From Peribacillus glennii (GTDB lineage: Bacteria; Bacillota; Bacilli; Bacillales; DSM-1321), in NCBI RefSeq assembly GCF_003429105.1, contig NZ_QVTD01000021.1, positions 24,392 through 88,391 of the forward strand: DNA of 64,000 nt, written 5' to 3'. A program made the position numbers and the translations under genes. The notes under the pieces were generated by a model. The model was not told where the DNA came from and did not search any database. It was given only the letters and a program-made list of their open reading frames with translations. Below, one piece after another: positions 28,664-36,830 of the stretch (position 1 is the stretch's first letter; each line of letters begins with the position of its first letter).

Positions 28664-29803
28664 GTGCCTTTTTATCAAACAGAGCAACAAAAGCAGTATA
28701 TAGAAGATCTGGGCAAGGCGATTGAACATTTTTCAGAAAGAGCAGAAGAGCTGGATGAATCGAGGGGATTTCCCTTTCAAAACATTGAAGAGTTGAAGGA
28801 CTTCGGCTATCATACGTTAACTTTGCCAAGAGAGCATGGCGGGCAAGGCGGAACCCTGTATGATTACCTTCTTGCACAAGAACGGATAGCCCGGGAAGAC
28901 GGCCCGACTGCGCTCTCAATAGGGTGGCATACAGGTGTTATCCTGGAATTAGCGGAAAGCAGTAATTGGGACGAAGCAGTTTTACATGACTTTTTTCAGG
29001 AAGTATCGAAAGGTGCACTTGTAAACCGTGCGGCCACTGAACCGCAGACCGGCAGCCCTACAAGAGGGGGACGGCCAGAAACGACTGCGATTAGAAATGG
29101 CGGCAAATGGATCATTAATGGCAGAAAAACGTTCACGACCCTGTCGCCCGTATTGGATATATTTATCGTCTCTGCCTGGGTACCGGAGGATGAAACGATC
29201 GGTTCGTTTCTCATTCACCGGAATGTTTCCGGGCTTCGGATTGAAGAAACATGGGACATGATTGCGATGCAGGGAACAGGAAGCCATGACTTAGTATTGG
29301 AGAATGTAGAAGTACCGCAGAAATATTATATCGAAAAACAAGAAGACCGGCCTAAGCAGAAGTCAGCATGGCTGCTGCATATTCCTGCATGCTATCTGGG
29401 AATTGCGGTTGCAGCAAGAGACTATGCAGTGGCATTTGCCAAGTCCTATTCCCCAAACAGCCTGAAAGGGCCGATAAGAGATCTTCCAAATGTACAGCGG
29501 TTGATTGGCGAAATCGAACTTGAAATCCTTGAAGCAAGGCATTTTTTGTATTCTGTTGCAGAGAAGTGGGAATCAAAACCTGAATTACGTGAGGAACTAG
29601 TAAAATCCCTCGGTGCTGTCAAGCTACGGGTAACGAATAATGCCCTTTCCATTGTAGACAAGGCCATGAGAATTGTTGGCGCAAGAAGCCTGCAGCGCTC
29701 AAACCCGCTACAGCGTTATTATCGCGATGTTCGTGCAGGACTTCACAATCCACCAATGGATGATGCCACGATACAATTGCTTGCTCAGTCAGCATTGTAT
29801 TGA
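28664..29803 (+). CDS. Acyl-CoA dehydrogenase family flavoprotein
   Basis: 379 residues with the three-domain ACAD layout. The helical N-terminus includes LPREHGGQGGTLYDYL. The middle has NRAATEPQTGSPTRGG and WIINGRKTFTTLSP. The C-terminal helices include ARSLQRSNPLQRYYRDVRAGLHNPPMDD. FAD-dependent oxidation of an acyl-CoA or related substrate is expected, though the active-site Glu position is not obvious. GAAAGGATGG precedes the GTG. Confidence 0.85.
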   Translation: MPFYQTEQQKQYIEDLGKAIEHFSERAEELDESRGFPFQNIEELKDFGYHTLTLPREHGGQGGTLYDYLLAQERIAREDGPTALSIGWHTGVILELAESSNWDEAVLHDFFQEVSKGALVNRAATEPQTGSPTRGGRPETTAIRNGGKWIINGRKTFTTLSPVLDIFIVSAWVPEDETIGSFLIHRNVSGLRIEETWDMIAMQGTGSHDLVLENVEVPQKYYIEKQEDRPKQKSAWLLHIPACYLGIAVAARDYAVAFAKSYSPNSLKGPIRDLPNVQRLIGEIELEILEARHFLYSVAEKWESKPELREELVKSLGAVKLRVTNNALSIVDKAMRIVGARSLQRSNPLQRYYRDVRAGLHNPPMDDATIQLLAQSALY

Positions 29804-29889
29804 TAAACAGAAAAAAAGCGATTGCTATTTATATTTCCTTATGCTAATAATGAAAAGAAACAAATATTTTTGAAAATAAACAATTTAAT

Positions 29890-29990
29890 ATCGCCTACAC
29901 CACTAGGGGTGCTTCAAAAGCTGAGAGAGATGCCAAGCGTCTTAACCCTTATCACCTGAACTGGATAATACCAGCGTAGGGAAGCGGTGC
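29890..29990 (+). promoter_or_regulatory. TPP riboswitch (thi box)
   Basis: The conserved thi-box core is complete: ACTAGGGGTGCTTC, GCTGAGAGAGATG, then ACCCTTATCACCTGAACTGG and AATACCAGCGTAGGGAAG. P1 is CCTAC/GTAGG. The 3' end GGAAGCGG (29980-29987) is complementary to the left arm CCGCTTCC of the downstream terminator. TPP binding should therefore free the terminator and stop transcription. It controls the ylmB-thiZ-thiX-thiY operon. Confidence 0.95.
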
Positions 29991-30044
29991 TGTTACATAT
30001 GTAAGTTATTTGGTTTTTGTACATATGAAAATCAACAACCACAG

Positions 30045-30075
30045 CCGCTTCCTTTTACGGGAAGCGGTTTTTTCA
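30045..30075 (+). terminator. TPP riboswitch expression-platform terminator
   Basis: CCGCTTCC (30045-30052) pairs perfectly with GGAAGCGG (30060-30067), followed by TTTTTTC. The same left arm can instead pair with 29980-29987. Confidence 0.9.
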
Positions 30076-30100
30076 TTTTTATGAAGGAAAGGAGCAAAAC

Positions 30101-31381
30101 ATGAATGTCGATACTGAAAAACTGGTCGAAGAGATAGACCAAAGGAAAGACGAATTAATTGATTTGGTAAAGCAGCTGATTTCATACCGGACTCCCGCCC
30201 CGCCGGCAAGAAATACAGGAGACGCGCAGCTGTTTATCGCCAACTTCCTAAAAAAATATGGGTTTGATATCGATATGTGGGATGTGTATCCGGGTGATCC
30301 AAATGTTGTTGGAGTCTTAAAGGGCTCTGATTCCAACCAGTTTAGAAGCCTTATCATTAATGGCCATATCGATGTTGCTGAAGTAAACGAACATGAAAAC
30401 TGGGAAGCCTCTCCCTTTGAGCCAATAGTAAAAGATCATACGGTGATCGGCAGAGGGGCGGCTGATATGAAGGGCGGGTTGGCCGCTGCGCTATTTGCCG
30501 TTCAAATATTAAGGGAAAGAGGGGTGGAATTGCATGGTGATCTTATTTTTCAATCCGTTATAGGTGAGGAAGTAGGGGAAGCAGGTACACTTCAATGCTG
30601 TGAACGCGGGTATACCGCGGATTTTGCAATCATTGCCGATACAAGTAATCTTTATATTCAAGGACAGGGAGGTGTGATCACCGGATGGATTACTGTCAAA
30701 AGCAGAGAAACTCACCATGACGCCACCAGAAAAGATATGATCCATGCCGGCGGGAAAATGTTTGCTGCTAATGCAATTGAAAAAATGATGAAAATAATAA
30801 ATGGACTGCAGGAACTTGAACGGCACTGGGCTGTTACAAAAAGCTATCCCGGATTTACCCCGGGGTCGAATACCATTAATCCGGCTGTAATTGAAGGTGG
30901 ACGGCATGCAGCTTTTACAGCGGATGAATGCAGGCTTTGGATCACTGTTCATTTCTACCCGCACGAAACATATGAAGGGATTATCAATGAGATAGAAGGA
31001 CATATCCTCCATGTTGCCAAAGGAGATCCGTGGTTAAGAGGAAATTTACCTTCTTTCCAATGGGGTGGCACTTCGATGATTGAGGACAGGGGTGAGGTTT
31101 TTCCCGCATTTGAAATTGAATCGGGTCACCCTGCAATTCAATTACTGAGTGAAACTCACAGTAAAGTTACCGGCAAGACAGCAGTTATTGACGTTTCTCC
31201 AACGGTCACTGATGGAGGCTGGCTAAGTAATGCCGGAATTCCCTCAGCCATATACGGACCGGGACAATTAAAGTACGCCCACTCAGTCAATGAACAAGTT
31301 TCGGTTCCACAATTAATAGAGTTTACGAAGGTCCTCATTATGTTTATTTGTGAATGGATGACAACCAAAAAGAACGGATGA
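30101..31381 (+). CDS. ylmB: Formylaminopyrimidine deformylase (M20 peptidase family), thiamin salvage
   Basis: 426 residues of the ArgE/DapE M20 family. The metal ligands are visible: His in INGHIDVAE, Asp in GRGAADMKGG, the Glu pair in GEEVGEAG, Asp in ADTSNL and His in KYAHSVNEQ. On its own it would be called a deacetylase. The TPP riboswitch and the ThiXYZ genes behind it identify the YlmB role: deformylating a degraded thiamin pyrimidine to aminopyrimidine for salvage. AAAGGAG precedes the ATG. Confidence 0.85.
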   Translation: MNVDTEKLVEEIDQRKDELIDLVKQLISYRTPAPPARNTGDAQLFIANFLKKYGFDIDMWDVYPGDPNVVGVLKGSDSNQFRSLIINGHIDVAEVNEHENWEASPFEPIVKDHTVIGRGAADMKGGLAAALFAVQILRERGVELHGDLIFQSVIGEEVGEAGTLQCCERGYTADFAIIADTSNLYIQGQGGVITGWITVKSRETHHDATRKDMIHAGGKMFAANAIEKMMKIINGLQELERHWAVTKSYPGFTPGSNTINPAVIEGGRHAAFTADECRLWITVHFYPHETYEGIINEIEGHILHVAKGDPWLRGNLPSFQWGGTSMIEDRGEVFPAFEIESGHPAIQLLSETHSKVTGKTAVIDVSPTVTDGGWLSNAGIPSAIYGPGQLKYAHSVNEQVSVPQLIEFTKVLIMFICEWMTTKKNG

Positions 31382-31438
31382 GCTAGAGTCACAGATTGCA
31401 ATTCTCATATATAAAAAAATGGCGATAGGAGCCGTGGG

Positions 31439-32215
31439 GTGTTAATGATAAAGACTGTATTACACTTTGATTCAGTATCATTCAGGTATCCAAAACAAGA
31501 AAAGGGACCCTTAATTTATGATTCTATGAAATTTACCGTACGAGAAGGAGAGTTTGTCAGCATACTCGGACCAAGCGGTGCTGGAAAGAGCACATTATTC
31601 CGGCTTATTACAGGGCTGGAGCAGCCCACTGGGGGCAAAATCCTCCTTAATGGTGAATATTTTTCAAACCGGTTAGGACATGTGGGATATATGCCGCAGC
31701 AAGACTTATTGATGCCATGGAGAACCATTTGGGAAAATGCAGCACTGCCACTGCAAATTAAAGGTTCCAAACAAGCCGATATGCGAATTTCCGTTGAAGA
31801 GCTTTTGAAGGAATTCGGCTTGGGAGGCCACGAGGATCGGTATCCAGCTGAGCTCTCCGGCGGGATGAGGCAGAGGGTCTCCTTTTTAAGAACGATTCTG
31901 ACTGGTTCACAGGTTTTACTGCTGGATGAGCCTTTCAGCGCTCTTGACGCGATTACCCGATTATCTATGCAAGAATGGCTGTTGAAGCAATGGGAGAAAA
32001 GGAAAAAGACGATATTGTTTATTACACATGACGTGAACGAGGCACTGTTTTTGTCTGAAAGGATTTTTGTGTTAACCGATCCGCCTGTTTCAAGGATGGA
32101 AGATATACCTGTTCCTTTAGATAGGCCGAGAACGCTTAAAGCCTTGGATATACCAGAGATAATGGTGCTAAAAGACCGCTTGATTGACCAGCTTAGAACA
32201 AAGGCAACAACATGA
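31439..32215 (+). CDS. thiZ: ABC transporter ATPase for a thiamin pyrimidine precursor
   Basis: 258 residues. GPSGAGKST (Walker A), QQDLLMPWRTIWEN (Q loop), LSGGMRQR (signature) and LLLDEPFSALD (Walker B) are intact. It belongs to the nitrate/taurine/NMT1-type importer class. Second gene of the riboswitch operon; its stop overlaps the next start by 4 nt. GTG 31439 follows AGGAG by 8 nt; ATG 31445 is an alternative. Confidence 0.88.
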   Translation: MLMIKTVLHFDSVSFRYPKQEKGPLIYDSMKFTVREGEFVSILGPSGAGKSTLFRLITGLEQPTGGKILLNGEYFSNRLGHVGYMPQQDLLMPWRTIWENAALPLQIKGSKQADMRISVEELLKEFGLGGHEDRYPAELSGGMRQRVSFLRTILTGSQVLLLDEPFSALDAITRLSMQEWLLKQWEKRKKTILFITHDVNEALFLSERIFVLTDPPVSRMEDIPVPLDRPRTLKALDIPEIMVLKDRLIDQLRTKATT

Positions 32216-32964
32216 AAAAGTGGAGGGAGCATACGTATTCTTTCATTTTACTGGTAGTCGTTCTCGTATTGTGGGAAGCGATAGCCTTCAATATCAAAAT
32301 GACTTTTATTTTGCCTTCACCAACAGACATATTAATGAAATTATGGGAACTGAAAAAAGTTTTATTGCTGGAGCATTTGCCAGCAACATTGTGCATCATT
32401 TTAATCGGACTCGGCATCTCCATTATATTAGGTGTTGGCCTGGCCATATCCATGAATTCGAGCAAAATTATCGAAAAGGCGTTTTACCCGTTAATCATTT
32501 TTTCCCAGATGATTCCTACGATTGCTTTGGCACCAATTTTCATCCTCTGGTTTGGATATTCCATCTGGAGTAAAGTGCTTGTTACCGTTTTGATAACCTT
32601 TTTCCCGATCACAATCAATACTTATGATGGCTTACGTGCAGGGAGCAATGATTTAAAGGAACTCCTGCTGACAATGGGAGCAAAGAAAAAGGATGTATTC
32701 TTGCTTGTAAATGTTCCTTCCGCCATGCCTCACTTTTTCTCTGGTCTAAAGGTTGCGGTTACCTTAAGCGTGATCGGGGCGGCTATTGGGGAATGGCTTG
32801 GAGCACAGGCGGGACTTGGTTATTTTAGCAGGCGGATGATGACCCAATTTGACGGGGCGGGCGTTTTCGCACCGATAATCGTTCTTTCTGCTATGGGAAT
32901 CATGTTGTTTTTACTGGTGAAATGGGTTGAAAATAAAACACTGATGTGGAGGAAATCTGAATGA
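32212..32964 (+). CDS. thiX: ABC transporter permease for a thiamin pyrimidine precursor
   Basis: 250 residues with about six membrane segments and the BPD_transp_1 EAA loop (TMGAKKKDVFLLVNVPSAMPH). IFSQMIPTIALAPIFILWFG is typical of SsuC/TauC-type permeases. It overlaps both neighbours by 4 nt, which implies translational coupling with the ATPase and the binding protein. Confidence 0.88.
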   Translation: MKKWREHTYSFILLVVVLVLWEAIAFNIKMTFILPSPTDILMKLWELKKVLLLEHLPATLCIILIGLGISIILGVGLAISMNSSKIIEKAFYPLIIFSQMIPTIALAPIFILWFGYSIWSKVLVTVLITFFPITINTYDGLRAGSNDLKELLLTMGAKKKDVFLLVNVPSAMPHFFSGLKVAVTLSVIGAAIGEWLGAQAGLGYFSRRMMTQFDGAGVFAPIIVLSAMGIMLFLLVKWVENKTLMWRKSE

Positions 32965-33968
32965 AAAGGATATTAGCAATCACTCTGGGAGTACTATTGC
33001 TTTGCATGCTGGCCGCCTGCAATAACAGCACCATTAAATCAGATGCAAAAGACAATGGTGAAAAGCAACTAAAGGAAGTGAATGTCATGCTGGATTGGTA
33101 TCCAAATGCAGTACATTCCTTCTTATATGCGGCAAAGGAGAAAGGATATTTTGAAGAAGAAGGGGTGGATGTGAACTTCCAGTTTCCCGCCAATCCGACA
33201 GATCCAATAAATCTGGCAGCTGCAGGCAAGATCACGCTAGGGTTGACTTACCAACCGGATGTAATTCTCGCGCATGCGAATCAGGATGTACCAATCAAAT
33301 CTGTTGGAGCTATAGTCCGCTCACCATTAAATCATGTTGTTTTTCTTGATGAAAGTACGATAAAAAGACCCAAACACCTGGAAGGAAAGACAATTGGTTA
33401 TCCCGGAACACCATTGAATGAAGCAATTGTGAAAACGATGGTCACTGAAGACGGTGGAAATCCGGATAAAGTCAAACTGGTTGATGTAGGCTTTGAACTG
33501 GAATCATCACTAGTGAGCAAAAAAGTCGATGCGATTATCGGAGCATATATTAATCATGAAGTGCCGGTACTTGAGCATAAAGGATATAAAACGCGATATT
33601 TCGACCCAACCAAGCATGGTGTGCCCAATTATTATGAGCTGGTAGCTGTGACAAGCGCACAAACCCTTGCAAAGGATAAAGATAGCATTGATGCGTTCTG
33701 GCGGGCTGCCAAAAAAGGGTTTGAACATATGGAAAAGGATCCGGATGCCGCACTTGAATTGCTGCTTACTAATCAAGATGAAGCGAACTTTCCACTTGTA
33801 AAATCAGTCGAACAGCAAAGCATTGAAATTTTGCTTCCTAAGATGAGGACTGAAAATGGATTTGGGTTACAGGATCAAGATTCATGGAAGGAAACATCTG
33901 AGTGGATGAAAAAAACCGGATTAATTAAACAGGTTCCAGAATTAACAGAAATGTATATAGAAGAATAA
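32961..33968 (+). CDS. thiY: Substrate-binding lipoprotein, NMT1/THI5-like
   Basis: 335 residues. A lipoprotein signal ends in MLAAC (Cys20). The mature part begins with the NMT1/THI5 pattern VMLDWYPNAVHSFLYAAKEKGYF, and GYPGTPLNEAIVKTM is the second lobe. It should capture formylaminopyrimidine or HMP outside the cell and deliver it to ThiX/ThiZ. Last gene of the TPP-controlled operon. Confidence 0.88.
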   Translation: MKRILAITLGVLLLCMLAACNNSTIKSDAKDNGEKQLKEVNVMLDWYPNAVHSFLYAAKEKGYFEEEGVDVNFQFPANPTDPINLAAAGKITLGLTYQPDVILAHANQDVPIKSVGAIVRSPLNHVVFLDESTIKRPKHLEGKTIGYPGTPLNEAIVKTMVTEDGGNPDKVKLVDVGFELESSLVSKKVDAIIGAYINHEVPVLEHKGYKTRYFDPTKHGVPNYYELVAVTSAQTLAKDKDSIDAFWRAAKKGFEHMEKDPDAALELLLTNQDEANFPLVKSVEQQSIEILLPKMRTENGFGLQDQDSWKETSEWMKKTGLIKQVPELTEMYIEE

Positions 33969-33982
33969 AGCGAATAATAATA

Positions 33983-33993
33983 TTATGTAAACT
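33983..33993. other. Isolated XerD-type half-site
   Basis: TTATGTAAACT is identical to the right arm of the dif site 334 nt downstream. The neighbouring left arm does not match. It could be chance or an old duplication. Confidence 0.3.
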
Positions 33994-34316
33994 TCATGCG
34001 ATTTTCTACATGTTTGGAAGGCCGTGTGAGGTTTTTTTAACAAATTTTCGGAAGTATTGGGCAGATTTGCATTGGCAAGAATACCGCTAAATATTGGGAG
34101 ATAATATTTTTTGATAGCCGCACTGTTATTAATAAATTATTGCGCTTGAGAATATTCTTAGAAAACTAGTTATCCAGCAGATCGAATGTTTATATATAAA
34201 TTGATGTAAATATGCAATCAGTGGCTTGATAAATTGTGTGAATCAAAAATCTCTATTTTGTCTCATTGTTTTAAGTATTCTTTGCATATGAGATATCATT
34301 TGCTTGTATTACCACA

Positions 34317-34344
34317 ACTTCTTATAATATATATTATGTAAACT
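34317..34344. other. dif chromosome-dimer resolution site
   Basis: 28 bp: left arm ACTTCTTATAA, central hexamer TATATA, right arm TTATGTAAACT. The B. subtilis dif site as I remember it has the same centre and right arm, and differs only at two left-arm positions (ACTTCCTAGAA). Genes upstream run mainly plus and genes downstream mainly minus, as expected at the terminus. XerC/XerD-type recombinases (CodV/RipX in B. subtilis) would act here. Confidence 0.85.
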
Positions 34345-34472
34345 AGGATAATTTTACGCCGTGATTGGGGTTATCCGCTGACGTTCCTATAATATCTGTA
34401 CTTTGGAACCTTCCATCCGCACATTCCTTATAATTTTTCACGTTTTTCATATGAACGATAATCCTCCTTTTG

Positions 34473-34503
34473 AACGATAATGTTGTGTATTTGTACGGAT
34501 AAT
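34473..34503 (+). repeat. 31-bp direct repeat, left copy
   Basis: AACGATAAT, a 6-nt spacer (GTTGTG), TATTTGTACGGATAAT. The same arrangement recurs at 38973-39003 with a different spacer. Another AACGATAAT lies at 34454 and an inverted ATTATCGT at 34507, so this is a cluster of related 8-10 bp units just ahead of the truncated recombinase gene. Confidence 0.75.
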
Positions 34504-34542
34504 GAATTATCGTCTAAACAACTTTTATTGGAGGTTTTTGGT

Positions 34543-34797
34543 TTGCAATTAAAAGCTGCAATTGACAAATTCATACTGTACATTCAAGTTGAAAAAAATT
34601 ATTCCACACATACAGTTGTCAGTTATGAATACGATTCACTTCAATTTTTAACATTTTTACGTGATCATGACTGTTCAACTGATTTGGCTTCCATCACCAA
34701 GACCCATGTCCGTCGCTTTATCCAGCATCAACTGGGAACCCACAAGCAAAAACCGCGTTCACTGACCACTCTTTCCGATTCTTTGCGCCGTAGATAG
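34543..34797 (+). pseudogene. Tyrosine recombinase, N-terminal fragment
   Basis: GGAGG at 34530-34534 lies 8 nt before TTG 34543. The product reads LQLKAAIDKFILYIQVEKNYSTHTV, then ITKTHVRRFIQHQLGTHKQKPRS, the N-terminal SAM-like domain of Xer/phage-type integrases. All catalytic residues (R, K, HxxR, H, Y) are missing because the frame runs at about 34750 into a NERD gene fragment on the other strand. Confidence 0.75.
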
Positions 34798-35086
34798 TAC
34801 CCTGATAATTTTTAGTTTCAATAACAAATATGTCATATGGAGTGATAACGATATGATCAATTTGAGAATATCCTGATCTGGATTTCCGGTTAGGCACCAT
34901 TATATCCGATAAGTGTCTGAACTCTTTTGGCAATTGATCCAATTGATTATCTATCTTATATTCTCCTAATTCTCCTTTTCTTACCGCAACCCGGTCATTT
35001 TGACGTTTATTTGAAACTGGTGTTTTTACATCTTTAGTGCCTTCATTAGTTGATTTCTTTTTCTTTTTGAATAATTGAAAGAACAT
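34718..35086 (-). pseudogene. NERD nuclease-related protein, N-terminal fragment
   Basis: Begins with a good ribosome site (GGAGATAAAGG) and MFFQLFKKKKKS. NERD core: RKGELGEYKIDNQL and SQIDHIVITPYDIFVIETKNYQGTIYG...KEWSVN. The homology stops at about 34748, exactly where the integrase fragment begins on the opposite strand, so the C-terminal part was lost in a rearrangement. Confidence 0.7.
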
Positions 35087-35177
35087 GACCTTTATCTCCT
35101 TCTCCTCATAAGAAACAGCAGCTGCTTAACCTAGCAGAAGAATTATTTATAGTTTAGTCTGATTAAACCTAAATCAT

Positions 35178-35412
35178 TCTTTCAAAGTGATAAATATGTT
35201 CCAAATAACAACTGTTTTTTCACTAATTTCATCTTTGCAATAAATATATTTCTTCACATTCTCTTTAATACTTAAAGTTCGATCTTCCACAAACTGGCCC
35301 TTAAATGTAAAAATGGGTGCGATCCTTCTTACGGGAAAGCGCCCGATTGTAGAATATCGTTTATCTATTGAATAATAACCTTGTACTAACCAGCAACCTA
35401 CTTCATATTTTG
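35178..35412 (-). pseudogene. Start-less ORF, unknown protein fragment
   Basis: One open frame reads VGCWLVQGYYSIDKRYSTIGRF and RRIAPIFTFKGQFVEDRTLS. It has no ATG, GTG or TTG near its beginning and an upstream stop. The protein-like composition suggests a gene that lost its 5' end. No family recognised. Confidence 0.35.
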
Positions 35413-35488
35413 GTCACTAACTTATTCCACTTATATCATCCAGCATTCATAACAGAATTTTTAGTAAGTGTAAATAAGATATAAGAGT

Positions 35489-35680
35489 CTACTTTTTGGG
35501 CTGATCAAGTGCTTGGTAAGCTACCTGATACTTTCCTCCATCCGCAACTTCTGAATGATACAAGGCCTTGAGGGCATTGTTTTTTTCAAGACCATGCTCA
35601 GCCTTTAGTTCTTTAAAGCGTGTATGCAGTTCTTTATTTTCCTTAATTAGTTGTTGCATTTGCGATTTTAAATACTTCAA
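35489..35680 (-). CDS. Small coiled-coil-like protein (63 aa), unknown
   Basis: AAAGGAG lies 9 nt before a TTG start. The sequence is a charged helix (YLKSQMQQLIKENKELHTRFKELKAE) with a polar tail. It begins 35 nt after the yqxD stop and is probably co-transcribed. Function unknown. Confidence 0.6.
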   Translation of the reverse strand: MKYLKSQMQQLIKENKELHTRFKELKAEHGLEKNNALKALYHSEVADGGKYQVAYQALDQPKK

Positions 35681-35715
35681 AATATTTATCTCCTTTCTAA
35701 ATCTCTGAGTTTAGC

Positions 35716-36159
35716 CTAATTTTTAACAGAAATAACCTGTTTAAAAAGATCCCTAAATTGCTCCCGGTCTTCTGCTGTAAAAGGCTTTGGTCTTGTTCGC
35801 TGTCCGCCTTTTCTAGCCAGTGAACTCAAATAACGTGTTTGTAATAATTGGTCAATATTTTCATTTGTATATCTAAATCCTTTATGGTGGAGGACGATAA
35901 TTCCTTTTGCTAAACCTAGTGACGCAAGACCATAATCTTGCGTAACGATAATATCTCCTTTTTCCACTAACTTCACAATCCGATAATCTGCAGCATCTGC
36001 TCCAGAATCAACATAAATGGTTTTCACTCCTGATGGCTGTTCTGCATTAGAAAAATGAGAAAAGCTTGTAACAAGGATAACCTGAATTTCAAAATCGCTT
36101 GCTTCAGAAATAATAATATCTTTCACCGGACAAGCATCTGCATCCACATAAATTTTCAT
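35716..36159 (-). CDS. yqxD: YaiI/YqxD family (DUF188) protein
   Basis: 147 residues. [17 protein letters not shown] is the conserved acidic N-terminus. [32 protein letters not shown] (seen as [15 protein letters not shown]) and [10 protein letters not shown] are family signatures. The fold is PIN-like; function is not established. GGAGGGG precedes the ATG. B. subtilis carries a homologue near dnaG, so the location here is different. Confidence 0.9.
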   Translation of the reverse strand: MKIYVDADACPVKDIIISEASDFEIQVILVTSFSHFSNAEQPSGVKTIYVDSGADAADYRIVKLVEKGDIIVTQDYGLASLGLAKGIIVLHHKGFRYTNENIDQLLQTRYLSSLARKGGQRTRPKPFTAEDREQFRDLFKQVISVKN

Positions 36160-36396
36160 CTTTCCCCTCCTGTTAAGAAGTTCGAATTACTATTTAACTT
36201 GATCTTTTTCAACTATAAAAGGGACTGGTGACTTTTGTTTAAAAATAATAAAGAGTTCTTCCTTTTGCTGTATTTTTCTATCCTCATATTATACTTTATA
36301 GAATTGTGTTGGCAAATGGTCGTTCAATTGCCAACACAAGATACCTTAGAACTAAATACTTGATTAGAATGTCATACATTTTATAGGTATAAAAGA

Positions 36397-36445
36397 AAAA
36401 GGATAAATGTACAGGATGATCACCTGTATACATCTATCCTTTTTG
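36397..36445 (+). terminator. Orphan intrinsic terminator
   Basis: AAAAGGATA...GTACAGG pairs with CCTGTATAC...TATCCTTTTT. No plus-strand gene lies upstream within 1 kb, so it may end a lost gene or an unannotated RNA. Confidence 0.6.
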
Positions 36446-36713
36446 TACAACAAAGACCTCATTTACCACAATAACAATATTGTTTAAAAAATGAAAACAC
36501 TTTTATTGTGTTTAGCATTGATCTCAAAGACAGCACATTTCTTGGGTTGAATACTTTATCAAATCACTATATATAGTATCCGGAACGAAAAAAAGATACT
36601 AAATATGTTTTGTAAATCATTATTACCCAGTAATTTTTAGATTCGAAGAGGAAAAGTAAAAAAACTATTTATATAATTTTTTCGGTTTATCCTATAATAG
36701 ATTTACAAATTTT

Positions 36714-36745
36714 AAAGGCCCTATCTATTTCTAGATAAGGCCTTT
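36714..36745 (-). terminator. Terminator of the chemotaxis receptor gene
   Basis: AAAGGCCCTATCTA and TAGATAAGGCCTTT pair with one mismatch around a 4-nt loop; T-rich on the minus side. It lies 86 nt after the receptor stop codon. Confidence 0.7.
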
Positions 36746-36830
36746 GGAATGTTCCCCTGTGAACATTAATGCCGTTGCAACGACATTGATATTTTTGGTT
36801 GCTAACCCTTACAAATTCGGTTTTAAACCT

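Larger units (their letters stand above)
36160..36830. other. Gene-free stretch holding two terminators
   Basis: 670 nt with no credible ORF. It contains a plus-strand terminator without an obvious upstream gene (36397-36445), the receptor gene's terminator (36714-36745) and a small ATGCCGTTGCAACGACAT palindrome near 36769. Confidence 0.5.

Noticed and set aside
33983..33993. Second functional dif site
   Set aside because: Only the 11-bp right arm matches; left arm and centre do not, so it is listed as a half-site only.
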